Shown piece after piece: positions 55,101 to 64,000 of a DNA stretch of 64,000 nt. A program made the position numbers and the translations under genes. Within the stretch, counting starts at the first letter, position 1, and each line of letters begins with the position of its first letter. The notes below the pieces were generated by a model, which worked only from the letters and a program-made list of their open reading frames with translations, was not told the DNA's origin and made no database searches. The stretch covers positions 27,124 to 91,123 of the forward strand of contig CANNZV010002357.1 in NCBI GenBank assembly GCA_947561585.1. Reading direction: 5' to 3'. This DNA comes from Caprella mutica. Taxonomy: Eukaryota > Arthropoda > Malacostraca > Amphipoda > Caprellidae.

Positions 55101-58100
55101 TTTTCTTCAGACTGTACTAGCTTTACTTCAGACTGTACTAGCTTCACTTCAGACTGTACTAGCTTTACATCAGACTGTACTAGCTTTACTTCAGACTGTA
55201 CAAGCTTTACTTCAGACTGTTCTAGCTTTACTTCAGACTGTACTAGCTTTACTTCAGACTGTTATAGCTTTACTTCAGACTGTTCTAGCTTTACTTCAGA
55301 CTGTTCTAGCTTTACTTCAGACTGTTCTAGCTTTACTTCAGACTGTATGAGCTTTACTTCAGACTGCACTAGCTTTACATCAGACTGTACTAGCTTTACT
55401 TCAGACTGTACTAGCTTAACTTCAGTCTGTATAAGCTTTACTTCAGAATGTACTAGCTTTACTTCAGACTGTACTAGCTTTACTTCAGACTGTAATAGCT
55501 TTACTTCAGACTGTAATAGCTTTACTTCAGACTGTACTAGCTTTACTTCAAATTGTACTAGCTTTACTTCAGACTGTACTAGCTTAACTTCAGTCTGTAT
55601 AAGCTTTACTTCAGACTGTACTAGCTTTACTTCAGGCTGTACTAGCTTTACTTCAGACTGTAATAGCTTTACTTCAGACTGTTCTAGCTTTACTTCAGAC
55701 TGTTCTAGCTTTACTTCAGACTGTTTTAGCTTTACTTCAGACTGTTCTAGCTTTACTTCAGACTGTTCTAGCTTTACTTCAGACTGTTCTAGCTTTACTT
55801 CAGACTGTTTTAGCTTTACTTCAGACTGTACTAGCTTTACTTCAGACTGTACTAGCTTTACTTCAGACTGTTCTAGCTTTACTCCAGACTGTACAAGCTT
55901 TACTTCAGACTGTACTAGCTTTACTTCAGACTGTTCTAGCTTTACTTCAGACTGTATAAGCTTTACTTCAGACTGTATAATAGCTTTACTTCAGACTGTA
56001 TAAGCTTTACTTCAGACTGTTCTAGCTTTACGTCAGACTGTACTAGCTTTACTTCAGACTGTACTAGCTTTACTTCAGACTGTACTAGCTTTACTTCAGA
56101 CTGTACAAGCTTTACTTCAGACTGTACTAGCTTTACTTCAGACTGTAGAAGCTTTACTTCAGACTGTACTAGCTTTACTTCAGACTGTTCTAGCTTTACT
56201 TCAGACTGTAGGAGCTTTACTTCAGACTGTACTAGCTTTACTTCAGACTGTATAAGCTTTACTTCAGACTGTTCTAGCTTTACTTCAGACTGTACTAGCT
56301 TTACTTCAGACTGTATAAGCTTTACTTCAGAATGTACTAGCTTTACTTCAGACTGTACTAGCTTTCCTTCAGACAGTACTAGCTTTACTTCAGACTGTAC
56401 TAGCTTTACTTCAGACTGTACTAGCTTTACTTCAGACTGTACTAGCTTCACTTCAGACTGTACTAGCTTTACTTCAGACTGTATAAGCTTTACTTCAGAC
56501 TGTTCTAGCTTTACTTCAGACTGTTCTAGCTTTACTTCAGACTGTACTAGCTTTACTTCAGACTGTTCCAGCTTTACTTCAGACTGTTCTAGCTTTATTT
56601 CAGACTGTACTAGCTTTACTTCAGACTGTACTAGCTTTACATCAGACTGTACTAGCTTTACTTCAGACTGTACTAGCTTAACTTCAGTCTGTATAAGCTT
56701 TACTTCAGACTGTACTAGCTTTACTTCAGACTGTACTAGCATTACTTCAGACTGTACTAGCTTTACTTCAGACTGTAATAGCTTTACTTCAGACTGTACT
56801 AGCTTTACTTCAGACTGTACTAGCTTTACTTCAGACTGTACTAGCTTTACTTCAGACTGTACTAGCTTTACTTCAGACTGTACTAGCTTTACTTCAGACT
56901 GTACAAGCTTTACTTCAGACTGTTCTTGCTTTACTTCAGACTGTACTAGCTTTACTTCAGACTGTTCTAGCTTTACTTCAGACTGTTCTAGCTTTACTTC
57001 AGACTGTTCTAGCTTTACTTCAATCTGTTCTAGCTTTACTTCAGACTGTATAAGCTTTACTTAAGACTGTATAAGCTTTACTTCAGACTGTACAAGCTTT
57101 ACTTCAGACTGTTCTAGCTTTACTTCAGACTGTACTAGCTCTACTTCAGACTGTTCTAGCTTTACTTCAGACTGTTCTAGCTTTACTTCAGACTGTTCTA
57201 GCTTTACTTCAGACTGTTCTAGCTTTACTTCAGACTGTTCTAGCTTTACTTCAGACTGTTCTAGCTTTACTTCAGACTGTTCTAGCTTTACTTCAGACTG
57301 TATAAGCTTTACTTCAGACTGTACTAGCTTTACTTCAGACTGTTCTAGCTTTACTTCAGACTGTTCTAGCTATACTTCAGACTGTTCTAGCTTTACTTCA
57401 GACTGTACTAGCTTTACTTCAGACTGTTCTAGCTTTACTTCAGACTGTACTAGCTTTACTTCAGACTGTTCTAGCTTTACTTCAGACTGTTCTAGCTTTA
57501 CTTCAGACTGTTTTAGCTTAACTTCAGACTGTTCTAGCTTTACTTCAGACTGTTCTAGCTTTACTTCAGACTGTATAAGCTTTACTTCAGACTGTACTAG
57601 CTTTACTTCAGACTGTATAAGCTTTACTTCAGACTGTTCTAGCTTTACTTCAGACTGTTCTAGCTTTACTTCAGACTGTACTAGCTTTACTTCAGACTGT
57701 TCTAGCTTTACTTCAGACTGTACTAGCTTTACTTCAGACTGTTCTAGCTTTACTTCAGACTGTTCTAGCTTTACTTCAGACTGTTCTAGCTTTACTTCAG
57801 ACTGTTCTAGCTTGACTTCAGACTGTATAAGCTTTACTTCAGACTGTACTAGCTTTACTTCAGACTGTATAAGCTTTACTTCAGACTGTTCTAGCTTTAC
57901 TTCAGACTGTTCTAGCTTTACTTCAGACTGTACTAGCTTTACTTCAGACTGTACTAGCTTTACTTCAGACTGTTCTAGCTTTACTTCAGACTGTTCTAGC
58001 TTTACTTCAGACTGTACTAGCTTTACTTCAGACTGTTCTAGCTTTACTTCAGACTGTACTAGCTTTACTTCAGACTGTTCTAGCTTTACTTCAGACTGTA

Positions 58101-61100
58101 CTAGCTTTACTTCAGACTGTTCTAGCTTTACTTCAGACTGTTCTAGCTTTACTTCAGACTGTCCTAGCTTTACTTCAGACTGTAGAAGCTTTACTTCAGA
58201 CTGTACTAGCTTTACTTCAGACTGTTCTAGCTTTACTTCAGACTGTTCTAGCTTTACTTCAGACTGTTCTAGCTTTACTTCAGACTGTTCTAGCTTTACT
58301 TCAGACTGTATAAGCTTTACTTCAGACTGTACTAGCTTTACTTCAGACTGTATAAGCTTTACTTCAGACTGTACAAGCTTTACTTAAGACTGTACAAGCT
58401 TTACTTCAGACTGTACAAGATTTACTTAAGACTGTATAAGCTTTACTTCAGACTGTACAAGCTTTACTTCAGACTGTTCTAGCTTTACTTCAGACTGTAC
58501 TAGCTTTACTTCAGACTGTTCTAGCTTTACTTCAGACTGTTCTAGCTTTACTTCAGACTGTTCTAGCTTTACTTCAGACTGTTCTAGCTTTACTTCAGAC
58601 TGTTCTAGCTTTACTTCAGACTGTATAAGCTTTACTTCAGACTGTACTAGCTTAACTTCAGACTGTATAAGCTTTACTTCAGACTGTTCTAGCTTTACTT
58701 CAGACTGTTCTAGCTTTACTTCAGACTGTACTAGCTTTACTTCAGACTGTACTAGCTTTACTTCAGACTGTTCTAGCTTTACTTCAGACTGTACTAGCTT
58801 TACTTCAGACTGTACTAGCTTTACTTCAGACTGTTCTAGCTTTACTTCAGACTGTACTAGCTTTACTTCAGACTGTACTAGCTTTACTTCAGACTGTTCT
58901 AGCATTACTTCAGACTGTACTAGCTTTACTTCAGACTGTACAAGCTTTACTTCAGACTGTACTAGCTTTACTTCAGACTGTTCTAGCTTTACTTCAGACT
59001 GTTCTAGCTTTACTTCAGACTGTTCTAGCTTTACTTCAGACTGTCCTAGCTTTACTTCAGACTGTAGAAGCTTTACTTCAGACTGTACTAGCTTTACTTC
59101 AGACTGTTCTAGCTTTACTTCAGACTGTATAAGCTTTACTTCAGACTGTACTTGCTTTACTTCAGACTGTATAAGCTTTACTTCAGACTGTATAAGCTTT
59201 ACTTCAGACTGTACTAGCTTTACTTCAGACTGTACTAGCTTTACTTCAGACTGTACTAACTTTACTTCAGACTGTATAAGCTTTACTTCAGACTGTACTA
59301 GCTTTACTTCAGACTGTAATAGCTTTACTTCAGACTGTACTAGCTTTACTTCAGACTGTACTAGCTTTACTTCAGACTGTACTAGCTTTACTTCAGACTG
59401 TACTAGCTTTACTTCAGACTGTACTAGCTTTACTTCAGACTATACAAGCTTTACTTCAGACTGTACTAGCTTTACTTCAGACTGTACTAGCTTCACTTCA
59501 GACTGTACTAGCTTTACATCAGACTGTACTAGCTTTACTTCAGACTGTACAAGCTTTACTTCAGACTGTTCTAGCTTTACTTCAGACTGTACTAGCTTTA
59601 CTTCAGACTGTTCTAGCTTTACTTCAGACTGTTCTAGCTTTACTTCAGACTGCACTAGCTTTACATCAGACTGTACTAGCTTTACTTCAGATTGTACTAG
59701 CTTAACTTCAGTCTGTATAAGCTTTACTTCAGAATGTACTAGCTTTACTTCAGACTGTACTAGCTTTACTTCAGACTGTAATAGCTTTACTTCAGACTGT
59801 AATAGCTTTACTTCAGACTGTACTAGCTTTACTTCAGACTGTAATAGCTTTACTTCAGACTGTAATAGCTTTACTTCAGACTGTACTAGCTTTACTTCAA
59901 ATTGTACTAGCTTTACTTCAGACTGTACTAGCTTAACTTCAGTCTGTATAAGCTTTACTTCAGACTGTACTAGCTTTACTTCAGGCTGTACTAGCTTTAC
60001 TTCAGACTGTAATAGCTTTACTTCAGACTGTACTAGCTTTACTTTAGACTGTACTAGCTTTACTTCAGACTGTTCTAGCTTTACTTCAGACTGTTCTAGC
60101 TTTACTTCAGACTGTTTTAGCTTTACTTCAGACTGTTCTAGCTTTACTTCAGACTGTTCTAGCTTTACTTCAGACTGTTCTAGCTTTACTTCAGACTGTT
60201 TTAGCTTTACTTCAGACTGTACTAGCTTTACTTCAGACTGTACTAGCTTTACTTCAGACTGTTCTAGCTTTACTTCAGACTGTACAAGCTTTACTTCAGA
60301 CTGTACTAGCTTTACTTCAGACTGTTCTAGCTTTACTTCAGACTGTATAAGCTTTATTTCAGACTGTATAATAGCTTTACTTCAGACTGTATAAGCTTTA
60401 CTTCAGACTGTTCTAGCTTTACGTCAGACTGTACTAGCTTTACTTCAGACTGTACTAGCTTTACTTCAGACTGTACTAGCTTTACTTCAGACTGTACAAG
60501 CTTTACTTCAGACTGTACTAGCTTTACTTCAGACTGTAGAAGCTTTACTTCAGACTGTACTAGCTTTACTTCAGACTGTATAAGCTTTACTTCAGACTGT
60601 TCTAGCTTTACTTCAGACTGTACTAGCTTTACTTCAGACTGTATAAGCTTTACTTCAGACTGTACTAGCTTTACTTCAGACTGTACTAGCTTTACTTCAG
60701 ACAGAACTAGCTTTACTTCAGACTGTACTAGCTTTACTTCAGAGTGTACTAGCTTTACTTCAGACTGTACTAGCTTCACTTCAGACTGTACTAGCTTTAC
60801 TTCAGACTGTATAAGCTTTACTTCAGACTGTTCTAGCTTTACTTCAGACTGTTCTAGCTTTACTTCAGACTGTACTAGCTTTACTTCAGACTGTTCCAGC
60901 TTTACTTCAGACTGTTCTAGCTTTATTTCAGACTGTACTAGCTTTACTTCAGACTGTACTAGCTTTACATCAGACTGTACTAGCTTTACTTCAGACTGTA
61001 CTAGCTTAACTTCAGTCTGTATAAGCTTTACTTCAGACTGTACTAGCTTTACTTCAGACTGTACTAGCATTACTTCAGACTGTACTAGCTTTACTTCAGA

Positions 61101-64000
61101 CTGTAATAACTTTACTTCAGACTGTACTAGCTTTACTTCAGACTGTACTAGCTTTACTTCAGACTGTACTAGCTTTACTTCAGACTGTACTAGCTTTACT
61201 TCAGACTGTACTAGCTTTACTTCAGACTGTACAAGCTTTACTTCAGACTGTTCTAGCTTTACTTCAGACTGTACTAGCTTTACTTCAGACTGTTCTAGCT
61301 TTACTTCAGACTGTACTAGCTTTACTTCAGACTGTACAAGCTTTACTTCAGACTGTACTAGCTTTACTTCAGACTGTTCTAGCTTTACTTCAGACTGTTC
61401 TAGCTTTACTTCAGACTGTTCTAGCTTTACTTCAGACTGTCCTAGCTTTACTTCAGACTGTAGAAGCTTTACTTCAGACTGTACTAGCTTTACTTCAGAC
61501 TGTTCTAGCTTCACTTCAGACTGTATAAGCTTTACTTCAGACTGTACTAGCTTTACTTCAGACTGTATAAGCTTTACTTCAGACTGTATAAGCTTTACTT
61601 CAGACTGTACTAGCTTTACTTCAGACTGTACTAGCTTTACTTCAGACTGTACTAACTTTACTTCAGACTGTATAAGCTTTACTTCAGACTGTACTAGCTT
61701 TACTTCAGACTGTAATAGCTTTACTTCAGACTGTACTAGCTTTACTTCAGACTGTACTAGCTTTACTTCAGACTGTACTAGCTTTACTTCAGACTGTACT
61801 AGCTTTACTTCAGACTGTACTAGCTTTACTTCAGACTATACAAGCTTTTCTTCAGACTGTACTAGCTTTACTTCAGACTGTACTAGCTTCACTTCAGACT
61901 GTACTAGCTTTACATCAGACTGTACTAGCTTTACTTCAGACTGTACAAGCTTTACTTCAGACTGTTCTAGCTTTACTTCAGACTGTACTAGCTTTACTTC
62001 AGACTGTTATAGCTTTACTTCAGACTGTTCTAGCTTTACTTCAGACTGTTCTAGCTTTACTTCAGACTGTTCTAGCTTTACTTCAGACTGTATGAGCTTT
62101 ACTTCAGACTGCACTAGCTTTACATCAGACTGTACTAGCTTTACTTCAGACTGTACTAGCTTAACTTCAGTCTGTATAAGCTTTACTTCAGAATGTACTA
62201 GCTTTACTTCAGACTGTACTAGCTTTACTTCAGACTGTAATAGCTTTACTTCAGACTGTAATAGCTTTACTTCAGACTGTACTAGCTTTACTTCAAATTG
62301 TACTAGCTTTACTTCAGACTGTACTAGCTTAACTTCAGTCTGTATAAGCTTTACTTCAGACTGTACTAGCTTTACTTCAGGCTGTACTAGCTTTACTTCA
62401 GACTGTAATAGCTTTACTTCAGACTGTTCTAGCTTTACTTCAGACTGTTCTAGCTTTACTTCAGACTGTTTTAGCTTTACTTCAGACTGTTCTAGCTTTA
62501 CTTCAGACTGTTCTAGCTTTACTTCAGACTGTTCTAGCTTTACTTCAGACTGTTTTAGCTTTACTTCAGACTGTACTAGCTTTACTTCAGACTGTACTAG
62601 CTTTACTTCAGACTGTTCTAGCTTTACTTCAGACTGTACAAGCTTTACTTCAGACTGTACTAGCTTTACTTCAGACTGTTCTAGCTTTTCTTCAGACTGT
62701 ATAAGCTTTACTTCAGACTGTATAATAGCTTTACTTCAGACTGTATAAGCTTTACTTCAGACTGTTCTAGCTTTACGTCAGACTGTACTAGCTTTACTTC
62801 AGACTGTACTAGCTTTACTTCAGACTGTACTAGCTTTACTTCAGACTGTACAAGCTTTACTTCAGACTGTACTAGCTTTACTTCAGAGTGTACTAGCTTT
62901 ACTTCAGACTGTACTAGCTTCACTTCAGACTGTACTAGCTTTACTTCAGACTGTATAAGCTTTACTTCAGACTGTTCTAGCTTTACTTCAGACTGTTCTA
63001 GCTTTACTTCAGACTGTACTAGCTTTACTTCAGACTGTTCCAGCTTTACTTCAGACTGTTCTAGCTTTATTTCAGACTGTACTAGCTTTACTTCAGACTG
63101 TACTAGCTTTACATCAGACTGTACTAGCTTTACTTCAGACTGTACTAGCTTAACTTCAGTCTGTATAAGCTTTACTTCAGACTGTATAAGCTTTACTTCA
63201 GACTGTTCTAGCTTTACTTCAGACTGTTCTAGCTTTACTTCAGACTGTACTAGCTTTACTTCAGACTGTTCCAGCTTTACTTCAGACTGTTCTAGCTTTA
63301 TTTCAGACTGTACTAGCTTTACTTCAGACTGTACTAGCTTTACATCAGACTGTACTAGCTTTACTTCAGACTGTACTAGCTTAACTTCAGTCTGTATAAG
63401 CTTTACTTCAGACTGTACTAGCTTTACTTCAGACTGTACTAGCATTACTTCAGACTGTACTAGCTTTACTTCAGACTGTAATAACTTTACTTCAGACTGT
63501 ACTAGCTTTACTTCAGACTGTACTAGCTTTACTTCAGACTGTACTAGCTTTACTTCAGACTGTACTAGCTTTACTTCAGACTGTACTAGCTTTACTTCAG
63601 ACTGTACAAGCTTTACTTCAGACTGTTCTAGCTTTACTTCAGACTGTACTAGCTTTACTTCAGACTGTTCTAGCTTTACTTCAGACTGTACTAGCTTTAC
63701 TTCAGACTGTACAAGCTTTACTTCAGACTGTTCTAGCTTTACTTCAGACTGTATAAGCTTTATTTCAGACTGTATAATAGCTTTACTTCAGACTGTATAA
63801 GCTTTACTTCAGACTGTTCTAGCTTTACGTCAGACTGTACTAGCTTTACTTCAGACTGTACTAGCTTTACTTCAGACTGTACTAGCTTTACTTCAGACTG
63901 TACAAGCTTTACTTCAGACTGTACTAGCTTTACTTCAGACTGTAGAAGCTTTACTTCAGACTGTTCTAGCTTTACTTCAGACTGTATAAGCTTTACTTCA
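49123..64000. repeat. 21-bp megasatellite, ~708 copies, continuing past the window
   Basis: The unit is AGCTTTACTTCAGACTGT plus one variable triplet. It runs unbroken for 14.9 kb with only point changes and rare indels (for example extra bases in TGTATAATAGC at 53621, 55975, 60366, 62720 and 63772). The plus frame reads (TSFTSDC)n and the minus frame (QSEVKLV)n, so both strands carry long open frames by chance of the period. Higher-order structure is clear: blocks recur at offsets of 2354 bp and of 6703-6745 bp. It is not annotated as coding: no start, splice site, signal sequence or neighbouring exon supports expression. Confidence 0.97.

Noticed and set aside
49215..63445. Long open frames in the 21-bp array read as giant repeat proteins
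   Set aside because: The period is seven codons with no stop in one frame per strand, so openness is automatic. Both strands are equally open and frames start and end at random point changes.

Overview
The window reads as nuclear DNA of an arthropod, most likely an insect. It is AT-rich, has short spliced genes with a TATA/Inr core promoter, and is dominated by mariner/Tc1, hAT, pogo/Tigger-like and non-LTR elements, a tRNA-derived SINE and many minisatellites. I cannot name the species. No rRNA gene, functional tRNA gene, CRISPR array or bacterial operon was seen.

The only host protein-coding genes I can support are four paralogues of one tiny secreted peptide: copy 1 at 1874-2480 (-), copy 2 at 10607-11027 (-), copy 3 at 14522-14942 (+) and copy 4 at 28985-29405 (-). 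Each has a 15-nt first coding exon, a phase-0 intron and a 204-nt second exon, giving 72 aa. The layout is signal peptide, then a ten-residue propeptide made of five X-Pro/X-Ala dipeptides, then a 39-aa mature peptide of almost pure His-Lys-Gly triplets. Removal of the dipeptides one by one would expose Phe-Gly-His, an amino-terminal Cu/Ni-binding (ATCUN) pattern, ahead of a tandem Gly-His-Lys array. All copies keep the frame and share about 140 bp of upstream sequence with a TATA box and initiator. This family is the best candidate here for an undescribed system.

Layout. 1-6.1 kb: peptide copy 1, a mariner/Tc1 remnant with very long inverted repeats, and an RTE-like 3' tail. 6.5-10.2 kb: three non-autonomous DNA elements with recognisable TIRs and target duplications. 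10.6-15 kb: peptide copies 2 and 3 head to head around a broken non-LTR 5' piece that keeps a 2A-like motif. 16-23.9 kb: a Tc1 element inside a satellite, a SINE, a Tigger-like MITE, and a foldback-type element carrying a Jockey/CR1-like retrotransposon. 24.2-27.4 kb: a hAT transposase relic split by a later TIR element. 29-33.5 kb: peptide copy 4, a MITE and a 2.9-kb array of a 13-bp unit. 33.6-38.5 kb: a near-intact non-LTR retrotransposon with PHD, coiled-coil, endonuclease and RT domains, all in one frame broken by two stops. 39.4-49.1 kb: minisatellites and nested transposons, including a hAT element filled with a 32-bp minisatellite and inserted in a 43-bp minisatellite. 49.1-64 kb: one unbroken array of a 21-bp unit that runs off the window end, with higher-order repeats of about 2.35 and 6.7 kb.

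The peptide genes appear to have spread through a repeat-rich region by duplication of units of about 0.7 kb, each with its own promoter, intron and poly(A) region. The other coding-looking stretches are transposon genes or reading frames forced open by repeat periods divisible by three.
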